Shown in pieces: positions 30,816 to 43,486 of a stretch of 64,000 nt of DNA (its first letter is position 1; the number at the start of each line of letters is the position of its first letter). Made by a program: the position numbers and the translations under genes. The stretch is from Phytophthora colocasiae (taxonomy: Eukaryota > Oomycota > Peronosporomycetes > Peronosporales > Peronosporaceae). A model generated the notes under the pieces. It was not told the DNA's origin, did no database searches, and was given only the letters and a program-made list of their open reading frames with translations. The stretch covers positions 2,294,001-2,358,000 of the forward strand of contig JAGKQI010000091.1 in the NCBI GenBank assembly GCA_018806915.1, written 5' to 3'.

Positions 30816-31457
30816 CTATCCCTGAACACAGGCCACGTGTGAATCGGGTGGCACCGAGATTACAGCTCCGTTTGTTTCTGTGGGCACAGATGTATTTGTC
30901 GTGCGAGCACAACCAAAAACCAATCCATTGTCAGTCTCTAGCCACTTCGTCCACGTCCCATTGAACAGCTCGCGCACTAGTTCGACAACGAACGATCGAT
31001 GATTATCTCGCCCATTGACAGTTCTAGTAGTTTCATCGGGAGCGTCTGGAAAATTGTCATTGGCCTGTTCGTTGCAAACAAACGCATTGCACTTCGCAAT
31101 ATCCAAGAGTGCCATGGCCAATTTTTTGTGCCACTTCTGGAAAGAATGACCACTAGCGAGCGAAAAGCGCCCACGTAACTGATCATGTCTGTCTACGCCT
31201 TGCATGACGTTGTTGTATTCACTTACGCACCTTGGAGCTGAAAATGCCTCACGTTTCTCCTTTATGCGCCGAAATACTGTGGTGGTGTCAGAAGCATCAG
31301 CATTCGAGACCACGTTTATTATTGACCCATCCACCCAACTTGCAGCGACAATATGCTTGGCTTTACACACCTTGTTCCTGATACCCTCGTGGCTTTGAAT
31401 CACCAGCCTGGATCATCGTAAAATGAGGGAAATGTTTGCTGGAAGCCCGGACCGTTC
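30816..31457 (-). pseudogene. C-terminal half of a piggyBac-like transposase
   Basis: The minus frame encodes AASWVDGSIINVVSNADAS, then the EYNNVMQGVDRHDQLRGRF block with the third catalytic Asp of piggyBac-like DDE proteins, then the KWHKKLAMALLDIA helix. It begins abruptly at the LTR start at 31458. The first codons after the LTR junction (VRASSKHFPHFTMI) belong to the same protein, with one frameshift near 31405. The N-terminal half lies at 49142-50872 on the other strand. The LTR flank here is GTTC (31454-31457), which is GAAC on the gene's strand. Confidence 0.75.
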
Positions 31458-33111
31458 TGACATGATGTTATTTCCGATTTTCGAGCGACAGGTGGATATT
31501 ACGTTACGATGTGATTGGTTATACTATGGGTTATAAGCGAAAGGGACTTTGGGACGCGGCCGCACCCGTGCGACATCTGTGGAAGATTGTGGATAAACCT
31601 TCGCCTGACTGTAAAAGGGCCCAAAGGACCAGAAGTGTACTTCAGAGTGTGCACAACTCTGAAGGTCAACTACACTCTGTCTGGTCACCGGACTTTCCCC
31701 GACGATGAGTGCCTAAGTTCTGGCGGAAAGTCTCTCAGAAGAACGTATCTCTGAGAGACCTCATCCCGTTACCGTCCAGCGCGACGATGGATGGTTCAAG
31801 GATTCACAATATATACCCGCAGAGACCAAGTATCACGCACCGGACGCCGCGCACCCGCGCAACCCTCAAGATCTTCATGTACGTTGTAGCATTGGTGCTC
31901 CGTACTCTGGTTTCTTACTCAAGACTCTGGTACCTCTAACTCTGAGTGACCAAGACTCTGAAAACCAGGATACCAGACTCTGAAACCACCGAAGATCCAA
32001 GACCATACTGAAACCAAGTGAACCCAAGTTCAAGTCACGCATTCAAGTGATTACTGACCTGCACATCCCCCGTAATGACGTCTCTACCTGTCAACCCATT
32101 GAGATCGGCTGCACAGACTGCATATTGAGATCAAGTCAAGATATCTTATATATACAAGAGCCAAGTGTACTTGACATATGAAGACTGACTGCTCAAAGGA
32201 CGCACAAGATGACAAGAAGAAGAGAGATACCAGAAAGATATGATAGTTATGAAGAAGATAAACGATAAACAGAGTTCAATTTGCTTGCTACTGCACAAGT
32301 CCGCTTGAGAGGTATCCAAGCCACTACGTCATTACGTGCGTCATGTGATCTCCACCAAATTCAATCCCCTTAGGTGGAGATCAGGTAACACAGAGACCTG
32401 AAAGGACCCGCCTATTCCATATCCTAGTTGGGTCGTTTGTTTTGTCTCTAGCGGTAGCCCATTTCATATTGCTCGTTTGGACAGGCTCTGGAAACTAGAC
32501 AGTCGTTTTCAGAGTGCAAGGTAGACTGTTATATATAGCCGATTGTATTGGTTTATATTTTCCCTCTATACTCGAGGGTGGTGCGCGAACGTAAAGGGAT
32601 ACCAGACAGACCAGGTGTCTGGTAGCAAGTCCCTAGTTGACCTGGAGTGTTAGCCCACCGTTCAAGGGCCTCCAAAGAATAAGAACGGCTTTATATATTT
32701 GTATATTCCTGAACTCTGTATATTGGTTGTTTATCTCTAAAAGTCAGGTATCTCGGTTCTGGATTTGTGATATTCAGACACCGATTTCAGACTTTCTCTG
32801 GTATATTAACCTCTTCTCGACCGCCGACTTCCTGGAAACCATCTCGGTCCCCAGAGATTCCGACTCCCGAACGCTCCTAGAAGGATTTCCTGAATAGACT
32901 CCAAGGGAACTCCAACTTCTCTTCACAATACATTCTCAGACTCCGGCGAGGGTCATATTTCCGAAGACAACGAACCCACGAGGATACCGCAAGGTACCAC
33001 ACGCCAACCTACCGTTGTACGGCTCTGAAAACCCCTTTTCAGTAGTCGTATAACTAGGGTTCACTATACGCCCCCCTGCTCCGCGACCAACGTTTCACCG
33101 ACTTCGCGACA
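31458..33111 (+). repeat. E2 5' LTR
   Basis: TGACATGATG at the start and cttcgcgaca at the end, 1,654 bp. It keeps a segment of about 40 bp (31786-31826) that the E1 LTR also has, but that is missing from the LTRs at 46838 and 50873. Confidence 0.85.
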
Positions 33112-33131
33112 ACTGGTGCGCGTGCCCGGAT
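33112..33131 (+). promoter_or_regulatory. Likely primer-binding site
   Basis: actggtgcgcgtgcccgg follows the LTR directly; TGG at 33114 would pair with a tRNA 3' CCA. The same sequence follows the E1 and E3 LTRs. The tRNA was not identified. Confidence 0.5.
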
Positions 33132-33204
33132 CTTTGGAATCGTGATATCACCGGATTTGAGAGTACAAGAAGAGAAAGTTTCCTGTCAAACGTCTATATT
33201 CAAG

Positions 33205-36136
33205 ATGGCTACGCCAGGTTCTACGAGAGGAGGACGCCGTGGTCGTGGTCGGAGTACTCCGACACGTCAGTCCAAGCGTCTACAAGGTCTATCGCCTGAG
33301 GAGCAACCAGACTTGGATGCCATCCAGAAAGCGGCCCGCGAGAAGAGGAAAGCTGCGCGAGAGAAGAAGGCAGCTGAGAATGTGAGCGTCCCACAACCGG
33401 CAGTCGAATAGCGTCCCAGAACCGGCAGTCGAATACCACCCTGCTGAAGAACCAGAAGCTCAGGAGACACCTGTTGTCTCTGGTGAACAAGGTTCTGAAG
33501 GCCCGTCAGAGGTCGAAGCTTCTGGTGATGAGGTGTCTGAGGGAGGCGCCGATATGGTTGTCCCCGGAAGTGATCGATCTGCGTTCAGATTCGACAGCTT
33601 CTGGCCAGTCCGTGGATGAAATGAAACCAGAACCCGGACTCTCTGAAGAACATGTTCCGCAGTCCCCAAAGTCTGAAGACGCATCAATGTCTGATGACAT
33701 GGCGATTAAGTCCGAAGAGTCTCTGAAGACACCGTCCGATGAGTCTGGGAGGGCTCATTCGCTTGACGGGGAACGAGCTCTGAAATATGTACGTCGTGAG
33801 TTCCGCCGCTGGAGAGATATGGATACAGGCAAGGTCGTCCCGCCAAGCTTCGAGTATACGTGGCCAACGATGAAGCCTAATGTTGATGCTTTCCAGAAAG
33901 CTGCTGCAGCGACCGGCGACAACATCAAGTGGCGATGTTCTTCCGTCTTCCCTGAGGATATGTGGATTTCGGAGTTTCACGTGAGGCGTCACAGTTTTGG
34001 TAGAATCCAAGATCTTTCTTATGTCGAGATCCCGATGAGCACGTTGACGGCACCAGAGTGTGTGGCTGTTCTCCAGACAATGTTGTATGAGGCAGGTTTT
34101 GAATTCCGGAACCTCAGGGTCAGCTGTCTTCGAGTCTCAAGTACGCAGCGTGGCGTCCGAACTTCAGAGTCGACTCGCTGTAGAATTGGTTGAGTGGGCC
34201 ACAGTGACCGCCAGGTTACAAGTAAACCGACTCCCGGAAGGCATAAAACGAGAAGACACAGCAAGCCAAGATGAAGCAGACCGTATATTACCTGACAAAG
34301 ACGCTGACCTACAAGGACAATGACTGATCATGCGACTCCGGGTGACCGGACTCCGAGTGACGCACAGTTCTGATGGTTCCAGCGGTGACGAGCCACCGCA
34401 GTCCAAGCGCTTACAGCAGAGACCGCCGCACCCACAAGTCCCGTCAACACCGTCAGCCTTATCAACGCCGTCGCTGTCTTCACTGCCGCAGTACGAGAGT
34501 CGTTCCGATAACACGCGACCGGACTCTGAAAACCTGATGTCTGAAGGTCATAGCCCTTCTCAGACTCGTATGACGGACGTGCCAATTCCCAGTGTCATTG
34601 GGACCTCGGATGACCAGTCGTCGGGATTCCAGACTTCACGCGGAAGCTATACGGACTTGTCTCTGATGTCCATGAGTCGAGGGGCGGCAGCACACATGCC
34701 GTTGTCCACAGGAAGTCTGGCATTAATTGCTCAAGGCGCCGATGTGGGAGGAATGGTCTCTGAAGGCATGGGGATCCAAGTGACGCGATCACTGCTACCG
34801 GTGAAGCCAGAGCTTGAAGATATCGACATGCCGGAAGAGAAACCGGAGGTGTCGGACGCGAAGTCTGGAAATCAGGCGTCTGTCAGAAATTCTTCTCAGG
34901 ATTTCAGACAATTGACTCCAGGGATTCCACTTGAATCTGCCTCCACTCGGAGCGAAAGTCACCAGAGCCACCACCAAAGTGTGAAGAGTGAAGACCTTCT
35001 AAGACCATCGTCCCGACGCTTGAGTTCCATCGCGTCGAGTCGTACGAAGTCTGAAGCTCGAAGCTCTCAGAGATCAGGACCTGCCCAGATCGAGTTGAAC
35101 GTCATGAGGCAACAACAGGAGTGGAAAAGCCGGATGGAGCAAGCGCAGATGGAGATCTTGGCCCGAGAACGCTTGGTGTCCATGGAACGCGATCGTCGTC
35201 GAGAACAACGTGACTTGGAGGCGAGACGCGAGGTTCAGACACTCACTGAGCGATTGTTGAAGTCCGAAAACGCGAGGCTGGAGGCTGAGAGACGCGCCGA
35301 AGACGCCGAAGAACGCAGAAGTCTGGTATCTGAGAGCAAACTCAGGAATCGCAGCGCGGCAGAGTTGGAAACTCTGAAAACGGAGTTCTGGAACTCTGAA
35401 AACCAACGTCTGTAATCAGAGTTTGCTGAACGCTAGCGACAAAGAGAGGCTGAGACCGAAGCCGAACGTGCACGTGCGACTGACGAGATGAAACGAGACT
35501 GGATTTCTCAAATGGAAGCTTTACAGCAGCGAATGAAAGTCATGGAAGCCGAGCGCGACAAGGAGAAAGAAAATTCTCAGAACATGCAACGGATCCAAGC
35601 CGGTCAGTGAGAAACCTTCGAGCGACATTATCCCAAGTTCAAGAGGCGCGAAGGGTCGGTCACCCTGATTCAGCAATTTCAAACCAAGTGTTACATACCG
35701 GCAACCCTGAAATTGCAACTATGTATCCAGTATCAGGGTCAGAAATCAGAAGTGACGCAAGTGGGGTTAGGGTTGAACCCATGTCACATTCACCGGTCCT
35801 CAAGACGGAATCCCGAGAGGTTGCGACCTTCCAGCAAAACACCCCTGCACGAAGCACGGCAATGAAGCGAGTGAAGGCTGAGGGGAATGGCGCTGCCAAT
35901 ACGACTGCTACAGCAACTCAAGTGACTCAAGTGACCCCGGTGACAGAGGCCAAGGGTGATACCAGACATACATCAACTCCACGCCGCGGAGGGCGGAAGC
36001 CAGACGGCCTAATGGAGACTGAGGAGCATCTCGCAGAGAGAAACGCCATGGTAGAGCGACAGAGTCTGGTGGAGACTCTGATGACTCGAGTTCAGACTCT
36101 GCGAGCTCGTCATCAGAGAACTCGGAGCCAGGTGAA
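33205..36136 (+). pseudogene. E2 gag, N-terminal and coiled-coil region, broken
   Basis: Start MATPGSTRGGRRGRG, then an acidic part. A 25-bp tandem duplication (33386-33410 and 33411-33435) creates a stop and a frame change. The frame resumes at 33474-34193, then 34330-35415 (Ser/Pro-rich, then a long charged coiled coil around EARREVQTLTERLLKSE). It continues as coil beyond stops at about 35413, 35437 and 35608. Each of these is consistent with a C-to-T change of a Gln or Arg codon. Gag proteins form the virus-like particle; coiled coils this long upstream of the capsid are unusual. Confidence 0.65.
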
Positions 36137-37415
36137 GTGGTAAATCTGACAGCAGCAACTCCAGCGCAGGCCGGAACCACACTTCTGACCCTGAGGCCTT
36201 TCATGAACTCTAACAACCTCGGAGAATTCGACCCCAGAGCTACGCTCAGGGAACGCGTCCACTGGTGGGAGCGGTTTACGAATATGGCTTCTCAAGGAGG
36301 GTGGTCGACTAAGACGCGCATCCAGGAACTTAAGTTGAAGCTCCCCGTGTCTGCTCGAGACTGGTTTAACCAGCTTCCCAAAAGTGTGTCCCGTGACTGG
36401 AAAGAGCTGTCTTCAGAGTTCAAGAAACGTTATTGCAAAGCTCGGTCATCGTATTCCGAGAGGTATTTTACGATGACCATGAAAGACTCTGAGACCCCGC
36501 TTGAATTTTTCTACCGACTTAACTCTGCCGCTGGGAAAGCTGACATCGATTTCCGAAAGTCGTCCAAGCGTCTTGAGAAACATGTACTGCGATTCATCAC
36601 GAAGCTTAAGGATGCACGTCTGAAAACCTTGTTGCAAGGTCAGAGATTTCGACGAATTTCAGACTTGGAGTACGCCTTGCAGCAAGATGAAGATGTATGG
36701 CGAGCTGGAGACCAAGAGATGACCCCTGCCAAGTCGCGAGATTTCCGGGCTGATAATATTCCGCGAGGACAATTCAAGCCCAAGCGTGTGCACCGGACTT
36801 ATGTCGCAAGAGACGTGGATTCTGAAGATTATGATTCGGAAAGCTCTGAAAATCACAAGGAATCTCTGAAATCCAATCAGGATACCAGAGACCAGACGGG
36901 TGATTCCACAGTTCCAAGTGCGACTTCAGAGTCTACCCGCGATGAGAGTACTGCACAAGCTTTTTCGGGCAATTCGATGACCCCACCAAGTGCAGATTGG
37001 ATGCAGTCTTCTGACGAATGAAGTATATCGAGTAATGGATAACATGGGATGGCGACCGCCGCTCCAGTCCCCGTCTGGATCGTCAGGTCAAGGATTCCAC
37101 CAGAGGCGTCATGAGAATAGTGGCTACTGGAACAAGTTCTGTGAAAAGTGTCAACGCTCAGGGCACTCAGAGGAAGATTGCTGGAGAGATGTCACGTGTG
37201 ACCGATGTCAGGAGAAGGGACACCCGAGTCGAATGTGTCGGATGCCACCCTGTGAAGTATGTGAAAAACCGCCCCCTGGAAAGCCCTGTGAAGATCTGAA
37301 AACTCTGGAAGCACTCAAGCAACTCGCTCGACAAGGTGCACTCAAGGACATGCCGAACCACCTACGGGAGAAACTCCTGGGTGATGAGGCAGACTCTGGG
37401 AAGCCGTTAAACTAA
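36137..37415 (+). pseudogene. E2 gag capsid and two CCHC zinc knuckles
   Basis: 36137-37021 encodes a Retrotrans_gag-type capsid (WWERFTNMASQGGWSTKT, FYRLNSAAGKADIDF). A one-base shift at about 37017 leads to the next frame, which has two CX2CX4HX4C knuckles (CEKCQRSGHSEEDC and CDRCQEKGHPSRMC) followed by a further Cys cluster, and ends with a TAA at 37415. The knuckles bind the genomic RNA during packaging. Confidence 0.8.
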
Positions 37416-37525
37416 TGTGCCCGTCGGATGGGGATCCGAAACGCACCGGGCAAGGCGTTACCCCAGAGTTGTGTGTTCTAGTGTGTGTAGGACCTGAGCT
37501 GAGAAAGACAAGATAACAACCAACA

Positions 37526-38043
37526 ATGCATGACTACTTTTGTCCAAGAATCAACTCAGGAAACAAGCTACCTGAGATCTCTGAAAACGCCGACCCGACA
37601 CCAGACGACACAGTGTCGTTCAAATTGGAGGATGGCACCCAATGTTATGGCTGGTGGGGGGATAATTATCCCGATCGTTCGAAGCAAGATGTGGTGATGA
37701 TGCATGGTGCTGAAAATGATCACCGAACCAAGATTCTACTGGATACTGGTGCGACCACAAACATTCTGAGTTACGACTTTGCGCGTAAGCTCGGACTCAG
37801 ACTTAAGCCGCACAAGCAGACCAAGGTGTCGGGGATGGGTGGCGTTCCAACATACATCGGTGCCAGCGCTGAGATCAAGTTGACCAAGAGTGGTATACAT
37901 TGTGGATGTTTGGGTCGCGAATATTGGTGAAGGAATTGACGTGCTTTTGGGAATGGGTTTTATGTTTGCTGCTGGAGTAAGGATTATCGCTCGGGACGCT
38001 ACCGGACGAGGTAGTGGTGATGATGTGCAATTGGGAACCTGGT
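37526..38043 (+). pseudogene. E2 retropepsin-like protease
   Basis: ILLDTGATTNILS contains the catalytic DTG motif. A shift near 37900 separates this from the second part (VANIGEGIDVLLGMGFM, the flap and dimer region of such proteases) in the next frame, ending at 38043. Confidence 0.75.
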
Positions 38044-38832
38044 GATCACATTGGTCGTAACAGGTCAGTTAGACCAAGTGGGGCTGTTCGTCTGAGTCCG
38101 GGTGAAGAATTCATTATTCGGAACGACTATGGACCAACGAACCCCCAACGGGAAGTTGTGTGGGCTGGACGCGGTGATCGCTGGGTCTCAGCTGATTTAC
38201 GCGGCTCGCTCCTGGCCTGTGGCAGTTCGCGTGGTAAATATTTCTGATAAGAATACGTGGGTCAATGAACTCTCTGATGTCGCGAGGATCGAGGAGTATG
38301 GTTTCTTCCCGAGGCATGGACGTTTCGTGCGTCCAGGTTCCGCCGCTTATCGTGACTGGGAAGTTCTGATTCTAGAAAGCACCCCGTCACCAGAGACTAA
38401 GAGGCGTATGAAGCGAGAGGCGGAGTAGGAGGCTTTGATGCCGCAACCCCCGTGTGTGGATCATCCAGATTATCCGTGGCCGACTGAGATACTACAACGA
38501 CCAAGGTTCGACAACGCTCGAGTGCAGTTTGTGAGACCAGACTCACCACCGACCGTGAAACGAGTGCGCTTCGCCCTGGATGCATCCCCCAGACAGATGT
38601 TGGTTACTACGGTGGATTAACGGGAAGTGCGGACATCAGTACAGGTACCAGAGATCTAGAAGCGTTCTCTAAAAGTACTTCGCAGGAAGACTCTGGTGAC
38701 ACCTCCGTTGCTATCGACGGTGACGTCCTCGACCCAAAAGCTGAGTGTCTCCTCGATGGTCCTCAGACTCCTGAGTTACCCGCGGATGATTTCGACTTAA
38801 TGGATGAGTCTTGAAATATCCCCAATCAGGGG

Positions 38833-41145
38833 ATGCCTAGAACGCCTGTGGAAAAGTTACGGGTGGAATACGAGCGGTGTATGAACATTTCGAATGAAGA
38901 GTTAGACATGGAGCCAGGTGTGTATATGCGAGAAGGTACGGAACTCCTCTCTCAATTACGCGACCAATTGGTCATGTTGCCAGAGCTGGAAGAGTTGACA
39001 CCAGAGTGTGATATCGATAGCGCTGATGTTGGAGAGCCGGGAAAGACGACTCCAGAAATGGAGAAGAAACTGCGTGATATTCTGAGGCACCACACGAAAA
39101 TATTCCTGGGAGACGGCAATGCAGCGCCTGCACCGGCAAGGGGCGTGGTCTGTGATCTAGATGTGGGAGATGCCAAACCGGTAGCTCAACGTCCGAGGTC
39201 CGTCGCTCCTCACCTCATGCTGAAGGTGTACGCGATTCTGAAGAAACTTCTGGAAACTGGTTTGATCGAGTACTCCAACTCGCCATGGGCATCTCCTATC
39301 GTGATCGTTCTAAAGAAGAATGGTGTTGACATACGAATGTGCATCGGCTATCGCATTGTGAATGGCTTTATCCAACTATCGTGTTACCCTCTGCCTCTTA
39401 TTGACGACCTCCTAATCGGCTTTGAGGCTGCTATGTGGTTCATGAGCCTGGATATGGCTAATGGCTTCTGGGCAATCAGGATGACGGAACGTGCGCGATT
39501 GATATCAGCTCTCGTTTGTCCGTTTGGACACTTTCAGTGGGTGAGAATGCCGTTCGGTCTGAAAAACGCCCCTCTTGTGTATCAAGCTATGTTGGATAAT
39601 TGCCTGTGGGGCTTTGTGAGACTATCACCTGAAGAAGAAGCTGAAGTTGATGCGGAGGTACAGGAATTTCTGCAACTCTAGCCTCAGAACTCTGAAAAAC
39701 ACCTTTCAGACTCTGAGAACCATACACCGATTTCAGAGATGCCAGCACTCACAAGTCAGATGACCGTTTTTCAGAGGAATATTCCTGTCCCCACATGCAT
39801 GGGCCCAGTCCTGGGGAGGAGTTCGTATATCGACGACATTGCCCATGGAGCGCCGACTTGGGACCAACTGTGTGACGACTTGAATGCCCTGCTATTTAGA
39901 CTTCGTTACTGGAACATTTCTGTGAGCTTGCCCAAAAGCGAGTTTGGGAAGTTGTCGATACCGTACCTCTCCCACGAAATCAGTGCCGAAGGTCTGAGGG
40001 CAACGCCTAAGATCGTCAAAGGAGTTGAAGAGCTGCCATTTCCGTCTACGCTGAAGGGAGTTCAGAGTTTCATGGGAAGCCTCAATTATTACAACAAGTT
40101 TATTGAGGATTTACCAGTTATCGCTGCTACACTCTACGAGCTGACGGACGAGCAGATTCGTACTAGACGAGACCTGACTCGTGCGAAAGAGGCATTCGAG
40201 ATCCTGAAACGCAAGATAGTCTCTACTCCACTACTCAGACACCCAGACCGGACCAGACCGTTTGTTGTCATCCCGCATGCGAACCCTTGCGCTGCTTCGG
40301 CAGTTTTGGGACAGGAATATGAAGGAATAATTCACCCGGTCCGGTTCACAGGTCGTGCCCTGAACGATGCTGAACTCAGGTATCATATCGCTGAGAAGGA
40401 GGTGATCGCGATCCTCAGAGTTTTGGAAAACTTCAGAGCTCTGGTGGAGTCAAGTCCAGTGATTGTGGTCTATACCAGATACTTGGTTCTGAAATGGTTG
40501 TTAACATCAAGTTCCACCGACGGCAGAAATGTCAAGTGGGGTCTGAAGTTGTCGCAGTGGAACTTGGAGATTCGCCGGATTCAGCGTGATGAAGATGGAC
40601 TCCCAGCTATACTCGGCGCGGCTACCCCCAGGGAGCATCTGGACAAAGTCTCTGAAAATCTGATCCCAGTCAAGGGGCGAGTCAAGCCGCAAGTTCCTAT
40701 CAGTGTGGAGATGCTGGAAGCAGATTATCAGGGTTATGTTCTGAGTTTCGACGGTGCCGCAAAGACGTCAACTCGTCCAGGAAGCTGTGGGTGTATACTC
40801 TGGAAACTCCCGGGGTGGAGTGTTCTGGAAGCCCGAGGATTCCCTCTGACGGATGTCACGGTGAACGACTCAGAGTACTGTGGTCTGAATTATGGTCTGA
40901 AGATGGCACTCGAGCATGGAATACAGGAGCTGGTGGTTGTGGGAGACTCACGCATCGCGATACAGCAGGCTCAGGGATTGATCAACTGCAATCAGCCCAA
41001 CTTGCAACGAAGGTTGGCCGAATTTGAATATCTGAAAACCAAGTTTCAGACACTGAAGTTGGTGCATGTGAAACGCGAGTTCAACTAAGCGGCGGACTAC
41101 CTGACCTCGAAGACTTTGACCCTTGGGGAAGCTTGGCGGGTACAA
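38833..41145 (+). pseudogene. E2 reverse transcriptase and two RNase H domains
   Basis: RT motifs: SPWASPIVIVLKKNG, SLDMANGFWAI (first Asp), MPFGLKNAP, then YIDDI (catalytic Asp pair). The usual MCVDYR is MCIGYR here, also in E4. A TAG at about 39679 divides the RT; E4 has CAG there. A gypsy-type RNase H follows, but its first acid is lost (PHAN in place of TDAS), and the later TDH is TRY, so it looks catalytically dead. A second, archaeal/plant-type RNase H comes next: SFDGAAK, NDSEYCGL, VVGDSRIA and HVKREF, then a TAA where ADYL should continue. Oomycete gypsy elements with such a second RNase H have been described and compared with the plant Tat lineage. Confidence 0.82.
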
Positions 41146-41199
41146 GATGATGATGAACTTATGCACCTGTAACTGGTATCCAAGGTTCAAGAGAGACTG

Positions 41200-43107
41200 A
41201 TGAAGCCTCGCTCAGTCCCGAACACGGAAGCCCAAGAATCAAAACCAGACTCTGAGGACCATGCGTCACAAGAATCTGAAGATGTTTCTGGTCCGGAATC
41301 CGCACCCTTGCCTCGATCGGCCAGAGTATTGGTTGCTGTGACCCGTGCCCAAGCTCCGCCTGACGCTAATCCGCCTGAGGATGATGGCGAACGAGAACCT
41401 TTGGGGCCGTTGGAGTTTCAGGCAGAACGCTGGCGACGGATTAAGGCACATCAGAACCAGGATCCGTACTTGGTTGAGCTCATGAAGTTTCTGAAAGGCG
41501 ACGTGGGAGATCTACCACGACGCCGAGTCAGGAAACTCGCCAGAGTTGCCGAAGATTTCGTTCTGGATTCTGAGAAATTGCGCCTCACTAATAGACACAG
41601 CGACTTTGCCGTCTTTCCACTTGATCCTGGTAGTGAGCCTTGAGGTCTTGAATCTAGAACAGCCCCGGGACAATATTGACGAACTCAGGCTGGTGGTTCC
41701 CAGACTCTTGCATTCAGACTTATTACATTACGCTCACGAAGATTACCAAGGGGGGCATCAAGGGATTAGGAGGACCTTTGAGAAGTTGAGTTCGGACTTT
41801 TACTGGTTGGGTATGTATGCCGATGTAGAGAGATTCGTGAAGGAATGTGTGGACTGTGCCAGTGGCAAGGGGCGACCCCCAAATCCTGGACCCTCACCTG
41901 GGAATATCGAGCCCAGCCGGCCGTTTGAAGTGGTGTCTATGGATTTTGTGACACACATGCCGAAATCGGCCCGGGGAAACACATTTCTCTTGCTCTTCCA
42001 GGATATGTTTTCAGGATACGTGATGTGCAAACCGATGAGTACCACCACTGCTCAGGATGTAGCAGAGGCCTATGAGGAACGCGTTTTCAGAAACTTTGGA
42101 GCTAGCTCTCTGATTCGTCATGATCAAGATCCCCGCTTCATGAGTGAAGTGTTCAAGTGTTTCAGAGAGCTTTTGGGCAGCAGACAACGAGCTACGCTGG
42201 GGTACCGACCTCAAGCCAACGGCCAGCAAGAGCGGTCAGTACAGACTGTGGTGCGCGCGATTAAGGCATATATCTCTGAAGCTGACCAAAGTGACTGGGA
42301 TGATCATGCTGAACGTCTGATGTTCGCCCTGAATACGTCATTCGACGCCACCCGTCTAGAAACGCCTTTCTACCTGGTACATGGTTGGGATGCTCACGGG
42401 ACGGTGTCCGCTATGCTTGGACCCAAGCCGTCAACGACTCAGGAGCGGACCGGTTACGAGTGGAGAAGGAAGATGCAACGAGACTATAGTTATGCTCTGG
42501 CATGTGCCGAAGATCTCCAGAAGAAGGCGAAACGTGACCGGTCTGAAGAACAAACCAGAAAAAGTGGAACGAGTTATCAGAGTGTCTGAAATCAGGCTTT
42601 GCTATAGGCGACGCCGTATGGCTCTATATCCCTAAGGTACAAACGGGATTGAGCAGGAAACTGGCGCACATGTGGCACGGACCTTTCAGGATCGAGGAAA
42701 TGCTGGACGATTTCAGAGTGCGACTCAGGGTTGAAGATACCGGCTATCGTAAACCCCTGGGTGCATGTGAGCCGTCTGAAGCCCAGAGCCCTGTTTCCCA
42801 GACGACCAACAGTAGAGCTCCAGATTCCGGAAGATGATGACTTTGACGCTGCCTTGTTACCAGAAGATAGTTGGGAACCTGACGTTGAGAAGTGGAGAAA
42901 ATTCTGGACACCCGCTGGAGCAAACGTACCAGCACGTCTAAGCGCCTGAGCGAATATCTGGTTAAGTGGAAAGGTTACGATGAAACTGAGTGGTTACCAT
43001 TATCGAAGTTGAACTGTGGAGCATTACTTTACGAATTCAACCAGAGTGCACGAACACGAGCTCGTTTTCAGGCAATGCAGGCTGGAGACGATCACCCCAG
43101 AGTCTAA
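41200..43107 (+). pseudogene. E2 integrase with chromodomain
   Basis: After a linker, the HHCC finger is visible (HEDYQGGHQG and CVDCASGKG), then the DDE core: SMDFVTHMP, RHDQDPRF and the Glu in NGQQERSVQ. A 2-nt expansion in an A-run near 42563 shifts the frame (E4 is intact there). The GPY/F-like region (MWHGPFRIEEML) follows, with two further shifts shared with E4, and a chromodomain at about 42892-43060 (EYLVKWKGYDETEWLP). Chromodomains guide integration to marked chromatin. Confidence 0.85.
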
Positions 43108-43486
43108 TGACTCTGAGAACACATCTGGAGGTCTTATATCTGAAGGATTTCAGACATTGACTTTCAGAGAATGGTAGTCTGAGTGCACATTTTTCAGAGA
43201 CCTATTTCTGAAATTCGTGTGTTTGGATATGTGATCGACCATGTTACTGCTTATATGAAAACGACTGTGTGAATGTGGAAGTGAATTTGTGGAGAATTAA
43301 GTGCTGAAGGATACGAGATTATGAACAATGAGATGATGAGAGGAAACGTGATTAAGTGGAGTGATATTGAAAAAGTTAAGGATTAGGAGGCTACACTGAG
43401 GTCGGGGATTTACGTCACAATGCAGACAACTATTTGGTTTCTCAAAATGCAGCCTTCCCGTGGGTACCGTGATGGACATCTGAGCT

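Noticed and set aside
33055..33065. LTR 3' end placed at the earlier agggttca
   Set aside because: The inverted LTR at 50873 continues to TGTCGCGAAG, and the primer site follows directly after cttcgcgaca, so the later end is right.
37010..37025. Programmed frameshift between E2 capsid and zinc knuckles
   Set aside because: No slippery heptamer was seen at the shift and many other shifts exist, so a decay mutation is simpler.
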